From positions 1 through 30,346 of the IMG/VR virus record IMGVR_UViG_3300020055_000103: 30,346 bases of DNA. One strand, 5' to 3'. Below are positions 1 to 6,687 of the stretch, piece after piece. Origin of the DNA: a virus. Position 1 is the stretch's first letter; every line of letters begins with the position of its first letter. The notes under the pieces are model-generated. The model searched no databases. It was not told the origin of the DNA and was given only the letters and a program-made list of their open reading frames with translations. Both the position numbers and the translations under genes were made by a program.

Positions 1-613
1 CATGAAACGTGGCGCTGTCTTGATCCTTGATGAGATTGATCGTGGATCAAACAAGTTGATGTGTCTACAGGCAATCCTTGAAGGCAAACCCTACTTCAAC
101 AAAAAGACTGGCGAAGTTGTTACTCCCGCCTCTGGTTTCAATGTGATCGCTACTGCGAACACCAAGGGCCGTGGTTCTGATGACGGTAAGTTCATGGGTG
201 CTCAGGTTCTTGATGAGGCATTCCTCGAACGATTCGCAATCACGGTTGAACAGGAATACCCGTCTTCCGCTCAAGAGAAAAAAATTGTTCTCAACAAGAT
301 GGAAGTCGCTGACTGCGTTGATGATGAATTCGCCGACAAGTTGGTACTGTGGGCTGATGTGATCCGAAAGACTTTCTATGAGGGTGGCATTGATGAGTTG
401 GTTTCAACCCGCCGTCTAGAACACATTGTCAAGGCATACGCCATGTTCAAAGATCGCCTCAAGGCAATTCAGTTGTGTGTCAACCGTTTCGACACTGACA
501 CCAAGTCTGCCTTCATCGATCTTTACACCAAGGTTGATGCTGGTGTTGATCTTGATGCCCCTGCTGAAGACCAGAATGATGACAACCCAGAGGCAGATAA
601 CTATGACTTCTAA
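1..613 (+). CDS. cobS: CobS-like AAA+ ATPase, 3' part
   Basis: Partial gene cut by the left edge; the ATG at base 2 is probably internal, since the Walker A region is missing. The visible 203 residues start at the Walker B strand (GAVLILDEIDRGS), followed by a sensor-like FNVIATANTKGRGSD and the arginine-containing DEAFLERFAITV. This is the MoxR/CobS type of AAA+ ATPase. In bacteria CobS is the ATPase subunit of aerobic cobaltochelatase; CobS-like genes are common in marine T4-like phages, usually without the other subunits, so a B12 role is uncertain. The acidic tail (DAPAEDQNDDNPEAD) is low complexity. The stop overlaps the start of the next gene by 11 nt, so the two are probably translated together. 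Confidence 0.8.
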   Translation, partial: MKRGAVLILDEIDRGSNKLMCLQAILEGKPYFNKKTGEVVTPASGFNVIATANTKGRGSDDGKFMGAQVLDEAFLERFAITVEQEYPSSAQEKKIVLNKMEVADCVDDEFADKLVLWADVIRKTFYEGGIDELVSTRRLEHIVKAYAMFKDRLKAIQLCVNRFDTDTKSAFIDLYTKVDAGVDLDAPAEDQNDDNPEADNYDF

Positions 614-878
614 GAAAGATTACAAATACAATGAGGGTCAGCTGATCGCTGACCTTCAAGCATATGTTGATAGTACATATGATGAACACTATGCTCAGAA
701 CAAAGTACAAACCACCGAGTTTGTTATAGATACTGGACATGGCGAAGGATTTTGCCTTGGTAATATTATCAAATATACGCAAAGGTATGGTAAAAAAGAG
801 GGCAAGAACCGTAAAGACTTGCTAAAAGTACTGCACTATGCGTTAATTGCACTACATGTTCATGACTTAGAACAGTAG
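603..878 (+). CDS. DUF3310-like small protein
   Basis: 91 residues. The ATG at 603 lies inside the end of the CobS-like gene; a longer reading from 426 only extends into that gene in another frame. The C-terminal half, with GNIIKYTQRYGKKEGKNRKD followed by LLKVLHYALIAL, has the pattern of the phage DUF3310 family (a G-N-x-I-K-Y-x-x-R helix, then D-L-x-K-A-x-x-Y). The biochemical function of the family is not established as far as I know; members often sit in phage nucleotide or replication operons. It is the last gene before the strong terminator at 901-957. Confidence 0.7.
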   Translation: MTSKKDYKYNEGQLIADLQAYVDSTYDEHYAQNKVQTTEFVIDTGHGEGFCLGNIIKYTQRYGKKEGKNRKDLLKVLHYALIALHVHDLEQ

Positions 879-886
879 TAAAGGTT

Positions 887-957
887 CCGCCTTAGGGCGG
901 ATCGGGGACTGGCGGCCTCTCTCACTCTCTCTCAATTCGCCAGTCCCCGATTTTTTT
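887..957 (+). terminator. Intrinsic terminator with CU-rich loop
   Basis: A 14-bp perfect stem pairs 901-914 (ATCGGGGACTGGCG) with 938-951 and runs directly into seven T residues. The 23-nt loop is unusually long and almost wholly C/U (CCTCTCTCACTCTCTCTC). A small hairpin CCGCC-TTAG-GGCGG at 887-900 precedes it. It ends the CobS/DUF3310 transcription unit and separates it from the late promoter at 960. Confidence 0.88.
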
Positions 958-959
958 GT

Positions 960-967
960 TATAAATA
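960..967 (+). promoter_or_regulatory. T4-type late promoter TATAAATA
   Basis: Exact match to the T4 late -10 consensus, directly after a terminator and 36 nt before the start of the next gene. In T4 this box is read by RNA polymerase carrying gp55/gp33 with the gp45 clamp. The same octamer recurs at 5514, 12202, 17504, 20436, 26421 and 28580, each time at a gene boundary. Confidence 0.75.
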
Positions 968-1003
968 AGAGAGTAAATTACCATTTAACTTTTGGAGAGA
1001 ATA

Positions 1004-1339
1004 ATGGCTTATCGAATTAGAATTACATTTACCCGTCAATCTGAGAGTGTAGAGTGGCCTTTTTGGGCAGCTGACCTCTTAGGATCAACCTATGAAACCA
1101 AGGCGTCTGCATTTCAAGATTGGTTGACTGGTAGAGACGAAGCTGATGTGGTGTTTGATGCAGAACCAGACGGCAATACCGTTTATTGTGATATCATGTT
1201 TGCTAATGAAGATGCATACGATGATTATACTTCTGCTTGGACATCAGCTGGTCTTGAAGACCAATTCCAAGATCAGGCTTTCCTAGATTATTGTACGACA
1301 AATAACGTCACCATTGCTCATACTACGGAAAATGTATAA
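1004..1339 (+). CDS. Hypothetical protein, paralogue of next gene
   Basis: 111 residues from the ATG at 1004, preceded by GGAGAGA at 994-1000; a TTG at 992 would lie inside this ribosome binding site and is rejected. I do not recognise the family. It is acidic and rich in aromatic residues, with a central KASAFQDWL and a later MFANEDAYDDYTSAW. The next gene has KASQIFHDWL and VFDDEEHYNDYERQF at matching places, so the two look like diverged tandem duplicates. Expression should be late, from the TATAAATA at 960. The stop overlaps the next start. Confidence 0.75.
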   Translation: MAYRIRITFTRQSESVEWPFWAADLLGSTYETKASAFQDWLTGRDEADVVFDAEPDGNTVYCDIMFANEDAYDDYTSAWTSAGLEDQFQDQAFLDYCTTNNVTIAHTTENV

Positions 1340-1700
1340 ACTTGAGTATGTTTTAAAAAGACCTACACTTAGTACAAAATGGTATCAACAATCAGAAGAA
1401 AGAACTGTTGAACACAAAAAAGCATCACAGATATTTCATGATTGGTTAAGACAACAAGAAAGAGTTGAGGCCCATAGTACGTTTTCATCTGATGGATTGA
1501 CTTATAAGTGGACAATGGTTTTTGATGATGAAGAACACTACAATGATTATGAAAGGCAGTTTAAAGAATTGATCAGTGATGAACCGTTTAACGGAATTCC
1601 AATTACCTCTTTCCCATGTCTTCTAGAATATCACAAGAAGCATGGGATTGAGTGTAGTTTGCCAGAAAATGAAATTTTGGAAAAACCTTTTGAAATTTGA
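1332..1700 (+). CDS. Hypothetical protein, paralogue of previous gene
   Basis: 122 residues from the ATG at 1332, eight bases inside the end of the previous gene; ACGGAAA just upstream may serve as a weak ribosome binding site. It shares spacing and sequence with its neighbour (K-A-S then D-W-L, then a D/E-rich Y-x-D-Y block), suggesting an ancient duplication with strong divergence. It has no signal peptide or membrane segment. Function unknown; co-expression with its partner is expected. Confidence 0.72.
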   Translation: MYKLEYVLKRPTLSTKWYQQSEERTVEHKKASQIFHDWLRQQERVEAHSTFSSDGLTYKWTMVFDDEEHYNDYERQFKELISDEPFNGIPITSFPCLLEYHKKHGIECSLPENEILEKPFEI

Positions 1701-1702
1701 TC

Positions 1703-1731
1703 TTGACTTTTCCTTTTTTATTTGTTATTAT
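1703..1731 (+). promoter_or_regulatory. Sigma70-type early promoter of the replication block
   Basis: TTGACT (1703-1708), a 17-nt spacer, then TATTAT (1726-1731). It lies between the stop of the upstream gene and the sliding-clamp start at 1757. The same -35/17/-10 layout occurs at 7078, 13856 and 15263, which makes chance unlikely. Confidence 0.78.
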
Positions 1732-1756
1732 GTAATTTGTTTGATCGGAGTATATT

Positions 1757-2413
1757 ATGATGAAAGTTTCCAAACCAACCCTCGACACATTTAAGAACTT
1801 TGCCTCTATCAATACGAATCTTTTGGTTCGTGAGGGACAAACTCTTGCTACTGTGTCAAACTCAATGAACATTTTGTGCCGTGCCACGGTAACAGAAAGT
1901 TTCCCCAAAGAATTTGCCATCTATGATTTGAATCAGTTCTTGTCTTTGTTGACTATGGATGAGAATGCTGATCTCCAGTTTGGAGATGAATCTGTCACGG
2001 TACAAACTAATGCTGGCAAGTTTGAATTCTACTATGCTGAACCGTCTGTGATTAAAGCTGCACCAGATCGCTCGATTGAAGTAGAACCACTCTACACATT
2101 TCATATCGCCAAAGAAAATATTCAGACAATTTATCGTGCTGCATCTGCCATCTCTGCTCCATTCTTGCGAGTAGTTGGCAATGGACAACAGGTATTAATG
2201 TCTGTTGGTGATCCAAATACCCCCAAGAGTAATTCTTTTACGACAGTTCTTGGTGATAGTGATTTGGAATTTGATGCTAGGTTGTCAATTGAATCATTGA
2301 AGATCATTCCAGACACATACGATGTGACCATTGGCACAAAACCAGTAATGATGTTTTCCAATAGTGAAAGAACCTATTGGTTGGCACTTGACCCAAGTTC
2401 AAAAACTCAGTAA
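1757..2413 (+). CDS. 45: Sliding clamp (DNA polymerase processivity factor)
   Basis: 218 residues, close to the T4 gp45 length of 228. The N-terminus (MKVSKPTLDTFKNFASINTN) and the block FAIYDLNQFLSLL align with T4 gp45 (MKLSKDT...LKNFATINS; VAIYDLNGFLGIL). In T4 the trimeric ring tethers gp43 to DNA and, as a mobile activator, also drives late transcription. There are two consecutive ATGs; GGAG at 1747-1750 is 6 nt from the first and 9 nt from the second, and T4 homology favours the second (1760). It is the first gene of the block after the early promoter at 1703, and the clamp-loader genes follow after a peroxiredoxin insertion. Confidence 0.93.
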   Translation: MMKVSKPTLDTFKNFASINTNLLVREGQTLATVSNSMNILCRATVTESFPKEFAIYDLNQFLSLLTMDENADLQFGDESVTVQTNAGKFEFYYAEPSVIKAAPDRSIEVEPLYTFHIAKENIQTIYRAASAISAPFLRVVGNGQQVLMSVGDPNTPKSNSFTTVLGDSDLEFDARLSIESLKIIPDTYDVTIGTKPVMMFSNSERTYWLALDPSSKTQ

Positions 2414-2424
2414 GGTGAATTAAA

Positions 2425-3030
2425 ATGATTGAAGTAGGACAGCGATTTCCAATGGATGTCGTTTTTAAAACACGGGTTCGTGATGAATCCGTTGGTGGTA
2501 CTAATCCATATCGATGGCAAGATGTAGTTTCTGGTGATTTGTTTAGGGACAAGAGGGTAATTATCTTTGCATTGCCTGGGGCATTTACTCCAACTTGTTC
2601 TGCTTTCCAGTTGCCTGGGTATGAAGAAAACTATGAAGTGTTTAGGTCAAAAGGTATTGACGAAATCTATTGTTTATCTGTAAATGATTCGTTTGTTATG
2701 AACATGTGGTTCCGATATCAACAGATCAATGGAGTTAAACCTATTCCAGATGGTTCTGGTATGTTTACTTCTGAGATAGGGATGTTGGTTGACAAAGATA
2801 ATCTTGGATTTGGCCAAAGATCATGGAGATACTCGGTACTTTTGAATGATGGTGTTGTTGAAAAAGCCTTTGTTGAAGATGGTTTTGGAGACAACGTTGA
2901 AAATGATCCGTATGAAGTTTCTGATCCAGCTACGATGTTTGAATACATTATGAACGAGAGTCCAGTTGGCGGCAGTCAATTAGAACTCAATCTGGAAGAG
3001 TCTCTTGGTACAAAGGATAAAATTGGATAA
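2425..3030 (+). CDS. Peroxiredoxin (Prx5-like)
   Basis: 201 residues. The peroxidatic site is PGAFTPTCSAFQLPGY with the reactive cysteine at about residue 58, preceded by the strand RVIIFALPG; a further cysteine is at about residue 83 (DEIYCLSVND). This is the Prx5/hybrid peroxiredoxin type, which reduces peroxides using thiols. The C-terminal 30 residues are acidic and hydrophilic and go beyond the core fold. It sits between the sliding clamp and the clamp-loader genes, 11 nt after the clamp stop, with AAGGTGA as ribosome binding site. An auxiliary gene protecting DNA synthesis from host oxidative stress is a reasonable inference, unproven here. Confidence 0.9.
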   Translation: MIEVGQRFPMDVVFKTRVRDESVGGTNPYRWQDVVSGDLFRDKRVIIFALPGAFTPTCSAFQLPGYEENYEVFRSKGIDEIYCLSVNDSFVMNMWFRYQQINGVKPIPDGSGMFTSEIGMLVDKDNLGFGQRSWRYSVLLNDGVVEKAFVEDGFGDNVENDPYEVSDPATMFEYIMNESPVGGSQLELNLEESLGTKDKIG

Positions 3031-3038
3031 GGAGTATT

Positions 3039-3200
3039 ATGGCTTCTGCATGGAGAAGTAAGAACGCTCGTGGTCGGCGTATGGTGGCACTTGAAAACCT
3101 CAAGAGTGCCAAGTTTTTCCCCAAAGGTGATCGCACCGAAGAGAAGTGGGAAGAGAAACGACAACAACAGATTGAGGTTCTTGAAAAAAGGATACGGTGA
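3039..3200 (+). CDS. Small basic protein, unknown
   Basis: 53 residues, too short to be obvious as a gene but well placed: GGAG at 3031-3034 is 4 nt before the ATG, the gene starts 8 nt after the peroxiredoxin stop, and its TGA shares its last base with the ATG of gp44. The product begins MASAWRSKNARGRRMVALEN and continues as a charged, probably helical segment (EEKWEEKRQQQIEVLEKR). I do not recognise it. Its place between two replication genes suggests a replication-associated or simply co-expressed small protein. Confidence 0.65.
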   Translation: MASAWRSKNARGRRMVALENLKSAKFFPKGDRTEEKWEEKRQQQIEVLEKRIR

Positions 3201-4129
3201 TGAATGAATTTCTCTGGGTGGAGAAGTACAGACCCCAAACTATTTCGGAGTGTGTTCTCCCAAATAGACTGAAGGATGTATTTCAATCTTTTGTTGACCA
3301 GAAAGAAATTCCTAACATGTTGCTCTGTGGTACTGCCGGTACAGGCAAGACCACAGTGGCACGTGCTCTTTGTAATGAATTAGAATGTGACTACATCATT
3401 ATCAATGGATCGGATGAGTCCGGCATTGATGTTCTCAGAACAAAGATTAGGGACTTTGCAAGTACGGTCAGTTTCGGCGGTAAGACCAAGGTAGTTATCC
3501 TTGACGAGGCGGACTATCTAAACCCCAACTCTACGCAACCAGCGTTGCGTGCCTTTATCGAAGAGTTCTCCAAGAACTGTCGATTTATTTTTACATGTAA
3601 CTTCAAGAATCGAATCATCGAACCGCTTCATAGTCGGACAACGGTGGTAGAATTCAAACTCAAGAAAGAAGAGAAACCTCAGATGGCATCTGCCTTCATG
3701 AATCGTATCTCTGACATCCTTGATCAAGAAAGTATTCAGTATTCAGAAAAAGTTCTTGCTGAACTTCTGATGAAATATTTCCCAGACTATCGTAGGACGC
3801 TAAACGAACTACAACGGTACTCAAAGTCTGGTGCAATTGATGAAGGTATTCTGAGTAACATTGCTGAAGTCAACATGAAGGGATTGTGTGATAGTCTCAA
3901 GGACAAAGACTTCAAGAAGATGCGCCAGTGGGTTGCTAACAATGTAGACACCGACCCACAAGGGTTGTATCGTAAAATCTATGATACTCTGATGGACAAA
4001 GTGGTACAGGTTCCTCACTTGGTGTTGTTGATTGCTGACTACCAGTACAAGTCGGCATTTGTTGCTGACCAAGAAATTAATCTTACAGCATGTCTTGTTG
4101 ATATTATGGCCAACGTGGATATGAAATGA
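3200..4129 (+). CDS. 44: Clamp loader large subunit
   Basis: 309 residues (T4 gp44 has 319). AAA+ ATPase: N-terminal FLWVEKYRPQTI typical of RFC/gp44, Walker A CGTAGTGKTT (lysine at about 50), Walker B VVILDEADYL (about 98-107), and a sensor/arginine-finger segment with LHSRTTVVEF where clamp loaders carry the SRC motif. It forms a 4:1 complex with gp62 that loads the gp45 ring. A GTG at 3197 is in frame, but the ATG at 3200 is better spaced from AAAAGG. The TauD-like gene overlaps its stop by 4 nt. Confidence 0.95.
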   Translation: MNEFLWVEKYRPQTISECVLPNRLKDVFQSFVDQKEIPNMLLCGTAGTGKTTVARALCNELECDYIIINGSDESGIDVLRTKIRDFASTVSFGGKTKVVILDEADYLNPNSTQPALRAFIEEFSKNCRFIFTCNFKNRIIEPLHSRTTVVEFKLKKEEKPQMASAFMNRISDILDQESIQYSEKVLAELLMKYFPDYRRTLNELQRYSKSGAIDEGILSNIAEVNMKGLCDSLKDKDFKKMRQWVANNVDTDPQGLYRKIYDTLMDKVVQVPHLVLLIADYQYKSAFVADQEINLTACLVDIMANVDMK

Positions 4130-4923
4130 GATTTGCAAAATACGATTTAACAAAAGCAACCGAATCAGTAGCACATGCAATTGCAGAAGAAGTTCTTGAT
4201 CACGGTGTGATTGTCTTTCGTAATCAGAATCTAACCCCAGATGATGAGGTTAGGTTTTGCCAAATGATTGGTGAGTGTCAGCAGTTGCAGAACAAGCCAG
4301 GCGAACGTGGTGAGCATATTGCAGTCAATGATCATATCATTCGGGTCACTGGTGAGAAGAATCAACACGGCGAGCCTGGGTTGTTTGGTCACACCTCTGC
4401 TCTTGACTGGCATGCCAATCAGGCAAGCAGTTATGATCGTGCTCCACTTATTTGGTTGCATGGTGTCAAGGATACTGTTGGTAGTTGTACCAGTTGGATT
4501 GACATGCGACAGGCATATGAAGACCTTTCCGACAAAGATAAAAAAAGAATCAACAAACTTCATATTACCTTGGGATATAAAACTGGTTCGTATTCTGAAA
4601 GTGATTTTTTTATTGAACATCATGCTACAGATAAACCATTCCCATTAGTCTATACCAATGAAGCAGGAAAAACTGGACTTTACTTTCCTTTCCTACAGAT
4701 ATTTGGTATAGTAGAATATGAACAACCTCAGTTTGAAGAAACTATGGATTGGTTGAAGGAACATGTATTGCAAGATAAGTATAGGTACGATCATCACTGG
4801 CAAGATGGTGATGTTGTTATTAGTGAACAGTGGTTGACTATTCACAAGAGGTGGGAGTGCGACAACATGGAGAATAGAGTGTTGCATCGCATCGCATTTG
4901 ATTATTCCAAGGTGAAGTTATGA
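4126..4923 (+). CDS. TauD/TfdA-like 2OG-Fe(II) dioxygenase
   Basis: 265 residues. Family features are GVIVFRNQNLTPDD near the N-terminus, the metal-site segment SALDWHANQAS (H96), a central VYTNEAGKTGLYFPFLQIFG, and the distal DVVISEQWLTIHKRW (H240) followed by RVLHRIAFDY with the arginine expected to hold 2-oxoglutarate. TauD enzymes oxidise small substrates such as taurine with O2 and 2OG. Oddly, the usual H-x-D/E is H-A-N here, so the metal site may be altered. It is inserted between the two clamp-loader subunits, with 4-nt overlaps on both sides. The substrate cannot be read from sequence. Confidence 0.85.
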   Translation: MRFAKYDLTKATESVAHAIAEEVLDHGVIVFRNQNLTPDDEVRFCQMIGECQQLQNKPGERGEHIAVNDHIIRVTGEKNQHGEPGLFGHTSALDWHANQASSYDRAPLIWLHGVKDTVGSCTSWIDMRQAYEDLSDKDKKRINKLHITLGYKTGSYSESDFFIEHHATDKPFPLVYTNEAGKTGLYFPFLQIFGIVEYEQPQFEETMDWLKEHVLQDKYRYDHHWQDGDVVISEQWLTIHKRWECDNMENRVLHRIAFDYSKVKL

Positions 4924-5069
4924 GTAAAAAGTTGGCGATACAAAGAATAAAAAATTGTCTGGAAGCTAGTAAACGTACCATTGATCCACAGTGGCGTGCT
5001 TACTGGATAGACACTGCAAAGAAACTATCAGTCAAATACAAAGTGAGTGTTGTAGATAAAAATGCTTGA
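4920..5069 (+). CDS. Small basic protein, unknown
   Basis: 49 residues starting MSKKLAIQRIKNCLEASKRT and including PQWRAYWIDTAKKL. The ATG overlaps the TGA of the TauD-like gene by 4 nt, and its own stop overlaps the gp62 start by 8 nt. The tight overlap on both sides is the main evidence that it is real. gp62 has no visible ribosome binding site of its own, so translation of this small gene may be needed to couple gp62 expression. Function unknown. Confidence 0.65.
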   Translation: MSKKLAIQRIKNCLEASKRTIDPQWRAYWIDTAKKLSVKYKVSVVDKNA

Positions 5070-5508
5070 AGATTTAGGAACACCCAAACCAACTTACAAT
5101 CCAGAGGACTATCAGACAAAGAAGAAGTCTATTAGTCCATTTGATTTTACAAACAGCATTACTTATACCAAAGAGAATCTGATTGTAGATGATTGGTCAG
5201 AGAAACAGTATAATCCATTTTTGGTAAACAAGTCTCTGTCTCATGGTAATGATACTGTACATGTGGCAAATGAAATGAATTCTAGACCACACATAGATAA
5301 GAAGATGCAGTACGATTTCCTGATCGGTATAGTTCGTAAGAAAAAACGATTTAACAAGTGGATCAAACCCGAGCGGGAAAGTAATGTTGAGATCGTGAAA
5401 GAATATTTTGGGTACACTGATACCAAGGCGATTGAGGCTCTGAGAATATTATCCGATGATGACCTCCAGTCTATTATTAAACTATTAAATAAGGGTGGGA
5501 AAAATTAG
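5062..5508 (+). CDS. 62: Clamp loader small subunit
   Basis: 148 residues, shorter than T4 gp62 (187). Assigned from position between gp44 and RegA and from weak but ordered similarity: an N-region with YNPFLVNKSLSHGNDTVHVA resembling the T4 block around MVENALSQFPECM, and KKKRFNKWIK corresponding to KRYGKWAK. It stabilises the gp44 tetramer and contacts DNA in T4. The start lies within the preceding small gene and lacks a Shine-Dalgarno sequence, which implies translational coupling. The C-terminus ends KLLNKGGKN just before a late-type promoter. Confidence 0.85.
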   Translation: MLEDLGTPKPTYNPEDYQTKKKSISPFDFTNSITYTKENLIVDDWSEKQYNPFLVNKSLSHGNDTVHVANEMNSRPHIDKKMQYDFLIGIVRKKKRFNKWIKPERESNVEIVKEYFGYTDTKAIEALRILSDDDLQSIIKLLNKGGKN

Positions 5509-5513
5509 CATTT

Positions 5514-5521
5514 TATAAATA
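5514..5521 (+). promoter_or_regulatory. T4-type late promoter before regA
   Basis: Exact TATAAATA in the 55-nt gap between gp62 and RegA. By T4 geometry the transcript should start about 6 nt downstream (around 5527), which is inside the left arm of the hairpin at 5524-5552. Confidence 0.65.
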
Positions 5522-5523
5522 AT

Positions 5524-5553
5524 CTTCATAAACAATAATAATAATTATGAAGG
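5524..5553 (+). promoter_or_regulatory. Hairpin that hides the regA ribosome binding site
   Basis: CTTCATAA (5524-5531) is perfectly complementary to TTATGAAG (5545-5552), with a 13-nt A-rich loop. The right arm contains most of the AAGG (5550-5553) that is the only plausible Shine-Dalgarno sequence for the ATG at 5564. RNA reading through from the clamp-loader genes can form the full hairpin, whereas RNA from the late promoter at 5514 would lack much of the left arm. Confidence 0.6.
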
Positions 5554-5563
5554 TAACTTTAAA

Positions 5564-5980
5564 ATGAGTGAAGATTTTTTTGCTATTAATTTTCCAGATT
5601 ATACTCCAGTGGAAATAAAATTAAAAAATGATGATGACTTTTTGAAAGTGAGAGAAACCCTATCTAGAATAGGTGTTGCATCCAAAAAAGAAAAAGTCTT
5701 ATATCAATCTTGTCATATCTTGCACAAGCAGGGTAGGTATTTTATCACCCATTTCAAAGAGCTCTTTGCTCTTGATGGTAAGTCTGCTGAACTCAGTGAC
5801 AATGATTTGATGAGAAGAAACTCGATTGCCAAACTGTTGAGTGATTGGGGTCTGATTGAACTTTGCAGTCCTATTGCAGAGGAAAAATTAGCACCAATGA
5901 GTCAGATCAAGATTCTGCCTTACAAGGAGAAAAACGATTGGACTCTGGTCACTAAATACAATATTGGTAGGAAAAAATAA
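5564..5980 (+). CDS. regA: RegA translational repressor
   Basis: 138 residues, against 122 in T4; the extra length is an N-terminal extension of about 15 residues. The core matches T4 RegA closely: VEIKLKNDDDFLKVRETLSR then VLYQSCHILHKQGRYFITHF, a basic RRNSIAKLLSDWGLIE, and the terminal WTLVTKYNIG. RegA binds early mRNAs around start codons and represses their translation, including its own in T4. It sits in its conserved place between gp62 and gp43. Its leader carries both a late promoter and an RBS-hiding hairpin, so its synthesis is probably staged. Confidence 0.95.
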   Translation: MSEDFFAINFPDYTPVEIKLKNDDDFLKVRETLSRIGVASKKEKVLYQSCHILHKQGRYFITHFKELFALDGKSAELSDNDLMRRNSIAKLLSDWGLIELCSPIAEEKLAPMSQIKILPYKEKNDWTLVTKYNIGRKK

Positions 5981-6000
5981 TTATATAAGGCAAGAAGTCT

Positions 6001-6033
6001 TATATATATTATCGTATCGCCGTAAGGGATACG
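6001..6033 (+). promoter_or_regulatory. Structured leader of the hsp20 gene
   Basis: The 84-nt gap before hsp20 holds a TATATATA run (6001-6008), which could be a weak late-type box, and a compact hairpin at 6013-6033: CGTATC pairs with GATACG, one G (6019) bulges, CC pairs with GG, and the loop is GTAA, a GNRA tetraloop. The ribosome binding site AAGGAG (6052-6057) lies outside the hairpin. No clear -35 box is visible. Confidence 0.4.
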
Positions 6034-6063
6034 CAATTTAAACTCGCTGAAAAGGAGACTATT

Positions 6064-6543
6064 ATGGTCACACGCAAATTTGGTGTCGCCGACATCGACA
6101 AAATTATGGATCAGTATCGCCCATTCACTATTGGTTTTGACTCGGTATTTGATAACCTTGTAACCTGTAGTGAAGTTGCCAACAATTATCCCCCCTACAA
6201 TATCGTTCGGGTAGATGATGAAAATTTCATCATAGAAATTGCCGGCGCTGGTTTTACTGAAGATGAATTCAATATCCACGTTGTCCCCACCGGCAACAAA
6301 CTCATTGTTCAAGGTGTTCAAGATCGTGGAGAAGACAAGAGAGAATATCTCCACAAAGGAATTGGCGCAAGAAACTTCACTCGCACTTTCGCACTAGCGG
6401 AAGATGTAGAAGTACTTGGTGCTGACTTTGTAGATGGTATGTTGAATATCACTCTACAAAAAATTATTCCCGAAGAGAAAAAGGCTCGTGAAATCCTAGT
6501 AAACAAAAAGTCTAACCCAAAATTTCTCAAAGAGGAAAAATGA
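6064..6543 (+). CDS. hsp20: Small heat-shock protein (Hsp20/IbpA-like)
   Basis: 159 residues with an alpha-crystallin domain: YNIVRVDDENFIIEIAGAGF opens the beta-sandwich, then KLIVQGVQD, and the family-typical GIGARNFTRTFALAEDVEV followed by ADFVDGMLNITLQK. The C-terminal PEEKKAREI contains an I-x-x-like anchor region. Hsp20 proteins hold unfolding proteins; versions are very common in marine T4-like phages, where help in folding virion proteins is inferred. Start supported by AAGGAG 6 nt upstream. The next small gene overlaps the stop by 4 nt. Confidence 0.95.
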   Translation: MVTRKFGVADIDKIMDQYRPFTIGFDSVFDNLVTCSEVANNYPPYNIVRVDDENFIIEIAGAGFTEDEFNIHVVPTGNKLIVQGVQDRGEDKREYLHKGIGARNFTRTFALAEDVEVLGADFVDGMLNITLQKIIPEEKKAREILVNKKSNPKFLKEEK

Positions 6544-6671
6544 AAACTTTAATCCAAATGGCCAAGGATTGTGATGGACGATTCTGTGAACAGGTAACCG
6601 AAACAGTATTTGTTTTGGGAACTCTAGCAGTAATGATTTATTCAGTTGTTGGTCTACAAACTGTAGCTTAA
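6540..6671 (+). CDS. Small single-TM protein, unknown
   Basis: 43 residues starting MKTLIQMAKDCDGRFCEQ, followed by a hydrophobic stretch (TVFVLGTLAVMIYSVVGL) long enough for one membrane helix. The ATG overlaps the hsp20 TGA, and GAGG of the hsp20 tail is 6-7 nt upstream. The length, clean overlap and membrane segment support a real gene. Function unknown. Confidence 0.6.
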   Translation: MKTLIQMAKDCDGRFCEQVTETVFVLGTLAVMIYSVVGLQTVA

Positions 6672-6687
6672 TGGAGACTATATTGTT

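Noticed and set aside
426-602. Longer N-terminus for the DUF3310-like gene
   Set aside because: The extension lies wholly inside the CobS-like gene in another frame; the ATG at 603 sits at the normal overlap junction.
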